From assembly GCA_003134685.1 (NCBI GenBank), contig PLCA01000006.1:1-64000 (forward strand): DNA of 64,000 nucleotides, read 5' to 3'. The position numbers were made by a program, and so were the translations under genes. Below the pieces are notes generated by a model. That model was not told the DNA's origin and made no database searches. It worked only from the letters and a program-made list of their open reading frames with translations. This DNA is from Gemmatimonadota bacterium. Its GTDB lineage: Bacteria; Gemmatimonadota; Gemmatimonadetes; Gemmatimonadales; Gemmatimonadaceae. Shown here piece by piece: positions 44,741-53,094 of the stretch. How positions within the stretch are numbered: position 1 is the stretch's first letter; each line of letters begins with the position of its first letter.

Positions 44741-45142
44741 ATGATTCACCGTTTCGGCACCAACTCACTCGGGTCTTTTTTGCGGTTCGCGATGCCCGCT
44801 ATCCTGGGACTTATTGTCTCGGCGAGCGCGGCAGAAGCGCAACGACCGGTTCCGGCAAAGCCTCAGGCGCCTGCGGTCCAGCAATCGCAGCTGCGTGAGC
44901 AGATAGTGCCGCCCGGGTTCTTTCCGCCGACCGGGATGTGCCGCATTTGGATCAACGATGTACCGGCAGCGCGTCAGCCGGCGCCAACTGATTGCGCGTC
45001 GGCAGTGAGAAATCGTCCGGCCAATGGCAGGGTTCTCTTCGGAGATGACGCGCCGAAGACGAAAAAAGGAAAAAACGACAAGAGCAAGTCTAGTCCCGCC
45101 GACGAGCTCGTCGATCTAATTACTCGGAGGATATCAAAATGA
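44741..45142 (+). CDS. Secreted hypothetical protein, Pro/Lys-rich
   Basis: I choose ATG 44741 because it gives a good signal peptide (FLRFAMPAILGLIVSASAAEAQ); the frame opens at 44627 and ATG 44678 and 44792 are alternatives. The mature part, about 95 residues, has the segment PPGFFPPTGMCRIWINDVPAARQPAPTDC with two cysteines, then a Lys-rich stretch (KTKKGKNDKSKSS). The motif PPG-PP-G-CR-W in short periplasmic proteins is one I have seen in uncharacterised proteins but cannot name. Its stop overlaps the next start by ATGA. Confidence 0.7.
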   Translation: MIHRFGTNSLGSFLRFAMPAILGLIVSASAAEAQRPVPAKPQAPAVQQSQLREQIVPPGFFPPTGMCRIWINDVPAARQPAPTDCASAVRNRPANGRVLFGDDAPKTKKGKNDKSKSSPADELVDLITRRISK

Positions 45143-45804
45143 AGGTATTCGTAATCACACTGGCACTCGCGGGCCTCGCTTCTACAGCGACACTCGATGC
45201 TCAGATCCTGGGCAGCCGGCCCTCACCAACCAGCAGCGGCTCAGTAAACGCCGATGGATCGTGGCGCATGGTCGGTCGCGATGGTAGCGGCAACACGATT
45301 TATGAGCGCCGCACCCAGGACCGTAACGGCAACATCGTAGTTCAGCGTGCGCGCCGCGATTCGCGTGGCAACATGTCGATCATCAGCACGAACACGATCG
45401 GCAATATCAACAACAGCAACAACACCAACAATCGCAATACCAATTGCAGTTACAACCAGAGCACCAACACCGTCGGCGACATCATTTTCGGTCGTAGCGG
45501 CAACAACGTGAACTGCAACGACAACGGTAATCGCGTCGACGGCGGCTGGTATCAGGTCGGCCAGGGTGGCAACAACAACTCGATCTACGAGCGCCGCACC
45601 CGCGATGCGAACGGCAACCTGGTGATCCAGCGCGCCCGTCGCAACCGGAACGGCTCGTTCACGATCCTGAATTCCCGCGGCGCCAACCAGAACGACAAGC
45701 AGTGGCAGAAGGCGCAGGACAAGCAGCAGAAGGAAGACAGACAGCAACAGAAGCGAGACGATAAGAACTACAAGCAGAATAACAACGACAACCGCAATCA
45801 CTAA
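45139..45804 (+). CDS. Secreted Asn-rich protein with two internal repeats
   Basis: A 221-residue protein with a signal peptide (VITLALAGLASTATLDAQ) and GGAGG before its ATG, which overlaps the upstream stop. Two copies of a module read W-VG-G-N-IYERRT-D-NGN-V-QRARR, near residues 43-72 and 137-167, separated by an Asn/Thr/Ser-rich stretch (NNSNNTNNRNTN) with two cysteines. The C-terminus is a Gln/Lys/Asp-rich, highly charged tail. It looks like an extracellular or surface protein; function unknown. Confidence 0.8.
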   Translation: MKVFVITLALAGLASTATLDAQILGSRPSPTSSGSVNADGSWRMVGRDGSGNTIYERRTQDRNGNIVVQRARRDSRGNMSIISTNTIGNINNSNNTNNRNTNCSYNQSTNTVGDIIFGRSGNNVNCNDNGNRVDGGWYQVGQGGNNNSIYERRTRDANGNLVIQRARRNRNGSFTILNSRGANQNDKQWQKAQDKQQKEDRQQQKRDDKNYKQNNNDNRNH

Positions 45805-45821
45805 GCCTCTTGGTCATAGCG

Positions 45822-45857
45822 ACGGCCCCGTAAGACTTCGGTCTTCCGGGGCCGTTT
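45822..45857 (+). terminator. Long hairpin with UUCG tetraloop, probable terminator
   Basis: ACGGCCCCG (45822-45830) pairs with CGGGGCCGT (45847-45855); inside, AAGAC and GTCTT close a TTCG tetraloop. Only three T follow, so termination may be modest, but the position 17 bases after the Asn-rich gene fits. Confidence 0.75.
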
Positions 45858-45892
45858 CGCATCCGGTGCGATGTGTGCAACTTCCACGGTGA

Positions 45893-48658
45893 ATGCAGCG
45901 CACCGTCACCGACAGATACCTCCCTCCGGACCGCGAGGCGTACGTAGCGGCTGAGCCGCCAACAGGTCGCCTCATCGTCATCGCGCCCACGCGTGCTGCC
46001 TGCGAGACAATCGAGCTCGCGCTCGGCCTGCGGATCCCGACGATCCTCGAGAAGCAGCACGGCGAGGAAATTCGTCAGCTGGCGGCAGCGGGGAAGGGAT
46101 TCGGGATCGTGGCCGGCACGGGCACCGGCAAAACACTCTCGATCCGCCCGATCGCCGAGACGATCCTCGGCACCGACGTTCTGAAAACCGGAGTGGTGAA
46201 TCGCGAGCGCGAAGCGACGCCCGAGACGCCGACCTGGAACGTGATCGTGGTCACGACGGGGATCGCGCGACGATGGTTCCAGGACGGAGACATACTTCCC
46301 ACCGATAGCCTGGTCGTCGACGAGATTCATCAGACGTCGGCGGAGCTGGAGCTGTGTCTGGCTCTCGGTAAGAGAGTAGGGTGCCGGTTCATCTGGCTGT
46401 CCGCGACCGTGGATCCAACGTTCTACGCGCGTTACCTCAATGCCGCGGCGGTGCTTGAGACGTCGGCGTTCGATCCATCGAAAGCGGCTGACGTGAAGAT
46501 CGTGCGGAAGGATCCCCGGACATTTCTCGACGACCGGTTTCTACAGCAGATCGTAAAGGAGCGCCGCGGAGTAGGGATGTTTCTCCCGACTCGAGCCGGA
46601 GTCGAAGAGGCGGCGGAAACGGTGGGAGCACGTTTTCCCCGGATCAACAGCGCGTTCTATCATGGTGGCGAACCAATCAGAGTGATTCGCCCATTTCTCG
46701 AAGGCGAAGAGAAGAAACCGTATTTTCTGGCGATGACGGCGGCGGGTCAGAGCGCTCTCAACGTTCAGGGCCTCGACACTGTGGTCATCGACGACACTCG
46801 CTTCAGCAACGTCATCGAGCGCGGCAAGAACGTCCTCACTCGGCTCCACCTCGGCGCCAACGAGATCCTGCAGATGGCGGGACGAGTGCACGGCCGCGTC
46901 GCCGGCGGAAGGGTCTTCATACTCTCCGATCGCGACATTCATTTCTCCTCGCTGAGGCCGACGGCCCCCGAGTTCCAGCTGGCGGGGGACTCGGAGCGCG
47001 TCGCGATGACCTGTGCGGATCTCGGCGTCGCCGCGGACGAGCTGGAGCTCCCCGTTCCGCTCGATCGCGTCGCCTATCGCAAAGCCATATCGCTGCTCGA
47101 GCAGCGGGGCATCATCGAGAACGGACGGCTTTCGCGCTACGGAAAATCCGTCGAGGCGATGCCGGTGGATCGCCCGTGGGCAGAGCTGCTGGTGAACGCA
47201 GATGACGATCTCGTTCCTTACCTGGCCGTGATGAGCTCGATCGAGTCATTGCACCGAATGACGCGCGAGGAACGCGATCTCTCCGGTGTGATCGTGCCGG
47301 GGAGCGATCATCTCACCGCCTACAATCTCTACGCCGAGGCATTTGCGCATTGCGGGTACATCGGTGAGGTATACGGACTTCCCCGGCATCTCTTCGACGA
47401 GAGCATCGAGGGCTGGGCGGAGCAGCGCGGTGTGCTGGTGAAGGCGATCGAAGACGCGGCACTTGCGACCGCGAGCATCTATCGGGCCCTCGGCATGGAG
47501 CTGCCGACGAAAATGGTGAATGCGCGCGATCACATCTATCGGAAGTTCGCTGAGCTGCTCGCGCAGTACATGCCCTTCGATCTCGTGATCAACGAGCACA
47601 CGGCCGACGGGACCGAGGCACGGGTCTCCAAGACGAGCGTGGCCGGGAGCTGGGGCGCGATTGCGGGGGACCTCCGATACTTCGCCGATCGCTCCGGCAT
47701 TCCTCGCGCGGCGATCGAAGGGACGCAGATCCCGATGGAGCTGATCCATCGTTACGCGACCCGCGGCAAAGTCGAAGTAGTCTACGATCCGCGGCGAAAG
47801 CACGGTCCGCTCATGCTGAAGCGATCGCTCGACTATTTCGGCTACGAGCTCGAGAGTGAGCTGGAGACGGTGGAAGAGTTTCCACCCGATTTGGCGAAGG
47901 AAGCGCGACACGTGCTCGCGCAAGCGCTGGCGCGCGGCGAAGCGAAGCATTTCGCGGTGAAGAAAAACCGCGAAGCGATCGAAGAGATCCGTGGAGCATA
48001 CAAGCGCTCCGGCGGCGAGACGAAGCGTCTTGGTTTGCCCGAGCTCACCGCGCTGTATGAAGACCAGCTGGCTCAGGTCAGCTCCATGGATGATTTCCAA
48101 TCCGCCAGGCTCGGGGTGGACAGCGAACAGTTCGTTCCTTTCGAGGTCCGGGAACGCCTCGATCGTTTGCCCAATCAGGTGACGATTCGTGACCGCGATA
48201 TCGGGATCGACTACGATGTGGAGGAGCGCGATGGCGAGCGTCGCGGCGTGGCCAGACTTCGTCTCCCGGAAAAGGTCGCGCGCACGCTGACGGCGGCGGA
48301 AGTTCCCGCCCTGGATCGCCCGGTGCGATTCGTTGTGCTCCGCGGTCAGCGTGGTGCCGTGCGCGCCGACACGCTAGAGGACCTCCAGGAACGCCTCGCG
48401 CAGCCGTGGTCGCCGGACGAAGTGGAGGAGACTCAGGACGATCGCAGCATGTTGTCGCACGCCGAGAGTGAGGTACGGCGGATTGCGGGAGAGTTTCGGC
48501 AGCATCGGAGAGGTGGCGATCACCGGCATGGCGCCCGACACGGATCTCGCGCGGGACCGAGCCCCGGTCCTCGGGGACGTGGAAGCTCTCACGAAGGTGG
48601 ACGTAAACGCGGTCCAGGCAGAAGCTCGGACCCCCGGCGGCGCCGCCGGGGGCGATAG
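45893..48658 (+). CDS. DEAH-box helicase, HrpA-related
   Basis: A 921-residue SF2 helicase. It has Walker A GTGTGKT, the DEIH box (LVVDEIHQTS), LSATVDPTFYARYL, and the C-terminal RecA-like domain with FYHGG and QMAGRVHGRVAGG (motif VI), then winged-helix and ratchet regions (LDRVAYRKAISLLEQRGII) and a helicase-associated region. Unlike E. coli HrpA (about 1300 residues) it is short, and the N-terminal part preceding motif I is degenerate. The tail from about 860 is basic and Gly/Arg-rich (RGGDHRHGARHGSRAG), likely to bind RNA. Confidence 0.85.
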   Translation: MQRTVTDRYLPPDREAYVAAEPPTGRLIVIAPTRAACETIELALGLRIPTILEKQHGEEIRQLAAAGKGFGIVAGTGTGKTLSIRPIAETILGTDVLKTGVVNREREATPETPTWNVIVVTTGIARRWFQDGDILPTDSLVVDEIHQTSAELELCLALGKRVGCRFIWLSATVDPTFYARYLNAAAVLETSAFDPSKAADVKIVRKDPRTFLDDRFLQQIVKERRGVGMFLPTRAGVEEAAETVGARFPRINSAFYHGGEPIRVIRPFLEGEEKKPYFLAMTAAGQSALNVQGLDTVVIDDTRFSNVIERGKNVLTRLHLGANEILQMAGRVHGRVAGGRVFILSDRDIHFSSLRPTAPEFQLAGDSERVAMTCADLGVAADELELPVPLDRVAYRKAISLLEQRGIIENGRLSRYGKSVEAMPVDRPWAELLVNADDDLVPYLAVMSSIESLHRMTREERDLSGVIVPGSDHLTAYNLYAEAFAHCGYIGEVYGLPRHLFDESIEGWAEQRGVLVKAIEDAALATASIYRALGMELPTKMVNARDHIYRKFAELLAQYMPFDLVINEHTADGTEARVSKTSVAGSWGAIAGDLRYFADRSGIPRAAIEGTQIPMELIHRYATRGKVEVVYDPRRKHGPLMLKRSLDYFGYELESELETVEEFPPDLAKEARHVLAQALARGEAKHFAVKKNREAIEEIRGAYKRSGGETKRLGLPELTALYEDQLAQVSSMDDFQSARLGVDSEQFVPFEVRERLDRLPNQVTIRDRDIGIDYDVEERDGERRGVARLRLPEKVARTLTAAEVPALDRPVRFVVLRGQRGAVRADTLEDLQERLAQPWSPDEVEETQDDRSMLSHAESEVRRIAGEFRQHRRGGDHRHGARHGSRAGPSPGPRGRGSSHEGGRKRGPGRSSDPRRRRRGR

Positions 48659-48705
48659 CGGCCACGCGCACTGGCGCCGACTGCTCTCACTCGTATAATC
48701 CGCGC

Positions 48706-49284
48706 ATGCCAGCACAACACTTTGCCACGCATTTCGCCGAGCATCGGAAAGTCATCGATGCATGCATCGCTTCGCTTCAGCCCGCATCGGACGCCGCCGC
48801 CGAAGCCATCATCTCCTCCCTGGGCCGTGGCGGGAAAATTCTTGCCTTCGGGAACGGAGGCAGCGCGACCCAGGCCAATCATCTCGTCGAGGAGCTGATT
48901 GGGCGCTTCAAGGAAACGCGGAGGCCGCTGCCCGCAATCTCGCTCGTGGGCGACTCGGCCGTCATTACGTGCATCGCCAACGATTTTGGATACGGCGCCC
49001 TCTTCGAGCGTCAGGTGGAAGCGCTGGTGACCATGGGTGATGCCGTTGTCGGAATTACGACGAGCGGCCGCTCTGAGAACGTGCTGCGCGGTCTCAAAGC
49101 CGCGAAGGACAAGGGCGCGGTAACAATCGCGCTATGCGGCAAGCAGGGGCTGACGGGTGCCGACGCCGATCATGTGGTCGCCGTGCCGAGCGAGGAGGGC
49201 GCTTTTATCCAGGAAGTTCACCTGATGCTCCTTCACGTCTGGTGTATCGCGGTCGATGCAACGGTCAAAGCAGGCGGGCTCTAG
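48706..49284 (+). CDS. gmhA: Phosphoheptose isomerase (SIS domain)
   Basis: A 192-residue SIS-domain protein of GmhA length. It isomerises sedoheptulose 7-phosphate to glycero-manno-heptose 7-phosphate for lipopolysaccharide core or S-layer glycans. The key segments are GKILAFGNGGSATQANHLVEELIGRF, GDAVVGITTSGRSENVLRGLKAAKDKG and the C-terminal QEVHLMLLHVWC, whose Glu and His are in the active site of known GmhA. The other heptose genes are not adjacent. It converges on the LD-carboxypeptidase gene with a 4-base overlap of stops. Confidence 0.9.
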   Translation: MPAQHFATHFAEHRKVIDACIASLQPASDAAAEAIISSLGRGGKILAFGNGGSATQANHLVEELIGRFKETRRPLPAISLVGDSAVITCIANDFGYGALFERQVEALVTMGDAVVGITTSGRSENVLRGLKAAKDKGAVTIALCGKQGLTGADADHVVAVPSEEGAFIQEVHLMLLHVWCIAVDATVKAGGL

Positions 49285-50318
49285 ACGAGGCTGAGCCGCG
49301 GCCTCTCCTCAGAAAAAGAGAGCGCATCCTCCCGATAGGAAAGCCAGCCCGTCGTTCCGTCGGCGACCAGCTCCACCTCGGTTCCGAGGGGAAGTGTGAG
49401 GTTCGGGACCTCGTGTCCGGAGGGGAAGTCCATGAGAATCGGCACCTCGAGATCGGACACAAGATCGAGGAGGAAATCCTCGAACTCATCCTCTTCCGAT
49501 CGATCGAGCGAGAGTTGGCCGAAGACGATGCCACGGACATGACGGAGCAATCCTGCTGCGCGCAGGTGGAGTAGGCGCTCGTCCACGACTGACATGGGAT
49601 CGCGGGTCTCCTCGAGGAAGAGAATTGCGTCCCGCGTATCGATCTCGTAGGGAGTGCCGATGGTCTGCTGTACCAGAGACAGATTTCCCCCGGTGAGCCG
49701 GCCCACTGCTGTGCCCAGCCGCACGGCGCGCGCGCTTCCGCGTCCGATCTCCGACTCGGGGCGCGGCGTGGAGAGAGCGGTCAGGAGGGATAGGACCGTG
49801 GGGTCGTTCCCGCCCGGGAAAAGATCGTCGAGAGTCGGGCCGTGAAAGACACGCAACTGAGCTCGACGCATCAGCCAGAGATGCAGCGCCGTGATGTCCG
49901 AGTATCCCACGAAAGACTTGGGATTCCGGCGGAAAACATCGGGGTCCAGAAAGGGAAGGAGCCTCACGGCCCCGTAGCCACCGGTCGCGGCGATGACCGC
50001 TTTCACATCGGGGTTGAGCCAGATGCGCATGAGATTTTCAGCGCGCCGTTCATCTTCGCGTTGCTGGAAGCGGCGGAACCGGTCGACCTCGTCGCAGAGG
50101 ATGACTTTGTAGCCGGCATCCTCCATCGCTTTGGCCCCACGAAGGAGCCACCCGTGCTGCGGGGCGTACGATGGAGCCACCACACCTATGGTATCGCCTT
50201 TGACGATGGGTGCAGGTCGACTCAGGCCTGGCGGCCGCGTGATGGCGGGTATGAATGGCGCGCTTTCGATGGGCGCCACTGTCTGTTCTGCGGGATACGC
50301 TCCGAATGACTCGGTCAT
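49281..50318 (-). CDS. ldcA: LD-carboxypeptidase (peptidase S66)
   Basis: A 345-residue S66 peptidase, which removes the terminal D-Ala from tetrapeptides during peptidoglycan recycling. The N-terminal VKGDTIGVVAPS and GYGAVRLLPFLD lead to the nucleophile Ser in VGYSDITALH; the Glu of FLEETRDP and the His of DFPSGHEVPNLTLPLG complete the Ser-Glu-His triad. No signal peptide is visible, consistent with a cytoplasmic enzyme. The N-terminal 30 residues before the domain are not conserved in general, so a later start is possible. Confidence 0.9.
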   Translation of the reverse strand: MTESFGAYPAEQTVAPIESAPFIPAITRPPGLSRPAPIVKGDTIGVVAPSYAPQHGWLLRGAKAMEDAGYKVILCDEVDRFRRFQQREDERRAENLMRIWLNPDVKAVIAATGGYGAVRLLPFLDPDVFRRNPKSFVGYSDITALHLWLMRRAQLRVFHGPTLDDLFPGGNDPTVLSLLTALSTPRPESEIGRGSARAVRLGTAVGRLTGGNLSLVQQTIGTPYEIDTRDAILFLEETRDPMSVVDERLLHLRAAGLLRHVRGIVFGQLSLDRSEEDEFEDFLLDLVSDLEVPILMDFPSGHEVPNLTLPLGTEVELVADGTTGWLSYREDALSFSEERPRLSLV

Positions 50319-50367
50319 CGTCGTTTATCGAAGCGCATTAACGGTTGGTCACTGCTAGATTCAAGGT

Positions 50368-51660
50368 ATGTCTGATACGTCGGTGAAGGGGCAGGGTCCG
50401 GGCGGGACCGCCGCTCCCACCACAGGGAATATGCAGGCCAGCACCACAAACGGAACCGGGGGTGCCACGTACTTTCGGAAAGGATTCGGGTTGAAATCCG
50501 AGATCCAGTCCGAACTGGCCTCGGACTATACTGGCCACCTGGTGGACCTGCTCAAGGATCGGGAATATACCCTGACCGCAGGGGATGTAACCATCCGTTT
50601 AGCGAAGGAATTCGGCTTCTGCTATGGGGTAGAGCGCGCGGTCGACTACGCATACCAGACCAGAAAGAAGTTCCCCGATCGTACCATCTACCTGGCTGGC
50701 GAGATCATCCATAATCCGCACGTGAACTCGAAACTCCAGGGGATGGGGATCACGTTCCTCATGCCCGACAATGGCCGCATCGATTTCTCAGAGGTGAAGA
50801 CGGAAGATGTGGTCATCCTTCCAGCTTTCGGGGTGACGATCACGGATTTCGAGACCCTCAGGCAAATCGGATGCGTGATGGTCGACACGACGTGCGGCTC
50901 CGTGCTCAATGTCTGGAAGCGGGTGGAGAGTTACGCGCGCGATGGATTCACTTCGCTGATCCACGGCAAGTACTACCATGAAGAGACGCGCGCCACGGCC
51001 TCGCAGGCAGAGAAGTACGCGGGTGGCCAGTACCTCATCGTTCGCAATATCGACGAGGCCGGTCTGGTGTGTGATTTCATTGAAGGGCGCCTGAACGCCT
51101 CGGCTCTGGTCGAGCGCTTTGCGCACGCGACCTCCCCCAACTTCGATCCCGAGCGCGATCTCAGGCGAATCGGCGTCGCCAATCAGACCACGATGCTCGC
51201 CCGTGAGTCCCTCGCCATCGGAGAGCTGGTGGGACGCTCCATGGCGCACGCCCGGGGAGACGAATACGCGAAGGAGAATTTCCGGACCTTCGACACGATC
51301 TGCAGCGCGACCCAGGAGCGTCAGGATGCCGTAGTTGAACTGTTGCGCGAGCCCCTCGACGTGATGGTTGTGATCGGCGGATACAACTCCAGCAACACGA
51401 TGTCACTGGCGGCTCTCTGCTCTGAGACTGTCCGGACCTACCATGTCGAGGATGCTGACGACATCGATCCCGAGTCCGGCACAATCCGTCACCGCCCCCT
51501 CGGCGCGAAGGAAGACGTCGAATCTTCGGACTGGCTTTCGCGTAAGGCTCACGTCCGGGTGGGTGTGACTGCTGGCGCCAGCACCCCCAATAACAAGATT
51601 GGCGAGGCTGTTGGCCGGATTTTCGCTACTAGGGGAATCGACCCGAATGCAGTCCGGTAG
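50368..51660 (+). CDS. ispH: 4-hydroxy-3-methylbut-2-enyl diphosphate reductase (long form)
   Basis: A 430-residue IspH, last enzyme of the MEP isoprenoid pathway, giving IPP and DMAPP. The [4Fe-4S] cysteines are Cys85 (EFGFCYGVER), Cys176 (TTCGS) and Cys312 (TICSATQERQ); the His of IHNPHVNS and the His/Glu segment follow the family. It is about 110 residues longer than the E. coli enzyme and, with its insertions, resembles the cyanobacterial/plant type. The first 35 residues are Gly/Thr-rich and probably disordered. Confidence 0.93.
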   Translation: MSDTSVKGQGPGGTAAPTTGNMQASTTNGTGGATYFRKGFGLKSEIQSELASDYTGHLVDLLKDREYTLTAGDVTIRLAKEFGFCYGVERAVDYAYQTRKKFPDRTIYLAGEIIHNPHVNSKLQGMGITFLMPDNGRIDFSEVKTEDVVILPAFGVTITDFETLRQIGCVMVDTTCGSVLNVWKRVESYARDGFTSLIHGKYYHEETRATASQAEKYAGGQYLIVRNIDEAGLVCDFIEGRLNASALVERFAHATSPNFDPERDLRRIGVANQTTMLARESLAIGELVGRSMAHARGDEYAKENFRTFDTICSATQERQDAVVELLREPLDVMVVIGGYNSSNTMSLAALCSETVRTYHVEDADDIDPESGTIRHRPLGAKEDVESSDWLSRKAHVRVGVTAGASTPNNKIGEAVGRIFATRGIDPNAVR

Positions 51661-51812
51661 AAAGCCGTTCCGGTTGTACCAGTTCGGCCTCGGATATCGT
51701 CTTACTATTGGAGGGTTTGGGTCCAAGTTGTAGCTTCTTGCAACGGCTCGAAACTCCTGTTTTGGGGTATCGGAGACATGGTTGCAAAGGACAGTGAACC
51801 CGTGGAGGTCGA

Positions 51813-52025
51813 ATGGACGTGTATGGTTCGGATACCGCCCCTGACGAAGAGGCGGCTGGTGCGAGCGGTGCAGAAGCAACGCCTGGAGTGGGGAGTTGGT
51901 TCCAGCGTGGATCCAGTAACGAATCCGCGCTGAACGACCGGGGTATCGCAGTTCCGGTCAACGCCATGCTCGACCGCGTTCGCGAGGCGGATGGTCTCAC
52001 CTTCGAAGAAGAGGAAGGGGACTAA
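51813..52025 (+). CDS. Small acidic hypothetical protein, 70 aa
   Basis: ATG 51813 is preceded by GGAGG at 6 bases, and a strong terminator follows, which support a real gene. The protein is acidic and Gly/Ala/Ser-rich at the start, with VPVNAMLDRVREADGLTFEEEEGD at the end; no signal peptide or membrane segment. I recognise no family. Confidence 0.65.
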   Translation: MDVYGSDTAPDEEAAGASGAEATPGVGSWFQRGSSNESALNDRGIAVPVNAMLDRVREADGLTFEEEEGD

Positions 52026-52043
52026 GCCACACTTCGTCAGAAG

Positions 52044-52076
52044 AAAAAGGCCACCACAACTGGTGGCCTTTTTTAT
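52044..52076. terminator. Bidirectional intrinsic terminator
   Basis: AAGGCCACCA (52047-52056) and TGGTGGCCTT (52061-52070) form a perfect 10-bp stem with loop CAAC, with A-tract before and TTTT after, between converging genes. Confidence 0.92.
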
Positions 52077-52951
52077 TTCATCTCGTCAATCGCGCGTCGA
52101 AGCGTAGCCGCGAGTTTGCCGGCGTCGTTGTCCGCCCAGAAGTGCATGAAGTAAAGTCGCGGCTCTTCTCCAACCATGTGAGAGTGAAGCGCGGTAACAT
52201 CAATCTGGCCGGCGCGAAGGATGGGAATGATGCGGTTCACTTCACTCGAAAGCATCACGAAGTCGCCGGTGATCGCGGCCCACCCGCGTCCTGTCGGCTG
52301 AAAGTTGATCGCGGTCGAGACACCCATCGATGGGGGGACGACCTCGCCATCCATTGTAATTGGCTCGCGGCGCGGGACGCTGACCTGATAGACACCGCCG
52401 TTCACTTTTCCACCGTACCCGAGTGTCCGATGGATCAGTGCAGTGTCGAGCTCTAGCGCCGGCGCACGCTCGGGCGGCGACGGCGGGGGAGTTTTCGTGA
52501 GGTCGAGCGCGGCTCGAATCGCCGCCGCGATCCTGGCAGCGTCGCCGTGCGCCGAAATGTGAACATACAGGACCCGAGGCGATTCGCGAAGGAGGTGGTT
52601 GTGCACCGCGGTTTGCTGAACGCCTTTCTGCTGTAACGCGTCGATTACGGCCGAGACTTCCGTCTCGATGAGAACGAGATCGCCCATCACCATCGCCTCG
52701 TTTGTGGCCGTTCGCTTGAATGCCACCCATGACCCAAGCGCCAAAGCCGGTCTGACTCTCACGCCGTTGACAGTCACCTTTAGATCGCTACGTGGGAAAC
52801 CGTACTTCATCGCGCCATCGGATTGAACCACGCCCGGTCGACCGATGGCGCTTGTTACCGCGGACCAATCATCGGGTGGCTTGCTCTGCGGGCTCGCGGC
52901 GGAAGCGAAGGCAACAACAGCGGCCAATGCGACTCCAAAACTTCTCGACAT
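52073..52951 (-). CDS. Secreted protein with two DUF1259 (LppY/LpqO-like) domains
   Basis: From ATG 52951, with AGGAGG 5 bases upstream, the protein has 292 residues; the frame to 53047 is an artefact. A signal peptide (VALAAVVAFASAASPQ) is followed by two related domains, about 25-145 and 160-290. Both carry the same block: first AVHNHLLRESPRVLYVHISAHGD, then ALHSHMVGEEPRLYFMHFWADND. This is the DUF1259 pattern, whose members are exported proteins of unknown function with conserved His residues that could bind a metal. Confidence 0.85.
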   Translation of the reverse strand: MSRSFGVALAAVVAFASAASPQSKPPDDWSAVTSAIGRPGVVQSDGAMKYGFPRSDLKVTVNGVRVRPALALGSWVAFKRTATNEAMVMGDLVLIETEVSAVIDALQQKGVQQTAVHNHLLRESPRVLYVHISAHGDAARIAAAIRAALDLTKTPPPSPPERAPALELDTALIHRTLGYGGKVNGGVYQVSVPRREPITMDGEVVPPSMGVSTAINFQPTGRGWAAITGDFVMLSSEVNRIIPILRAGQIDVTALHSHMVGEEPRLYFMHFWADNDAGKLAATLRRAIDEMK

Positions 52952-53047
52952 AAATCCTCCTGGTTGAACAGAGGCGGATTGCATCAATAGTGATTCCGGC
53001 ATAGCAACAATATGGCGAACTTCCGAATGTGATCTGACCAGCCGCAC

Positions 53048-53083
53048 AAAAAGGCCGCCTCGATGCAGCGAGGCGGCCTTTTT
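53048..53083 (-). terminator. Strong intrinsic terminator of the kamA operon
   Basis: A perfect 15-bp stem (53048-53062 with 53069-53083), loop ATGCAG, ends in five T on the minus strand, 12 bases after the kamA stop. It separates that operon from the DUF1259 gene. Confidence 0.92.
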
Positions 53084-53094
53084 GTCGGGTGGGC

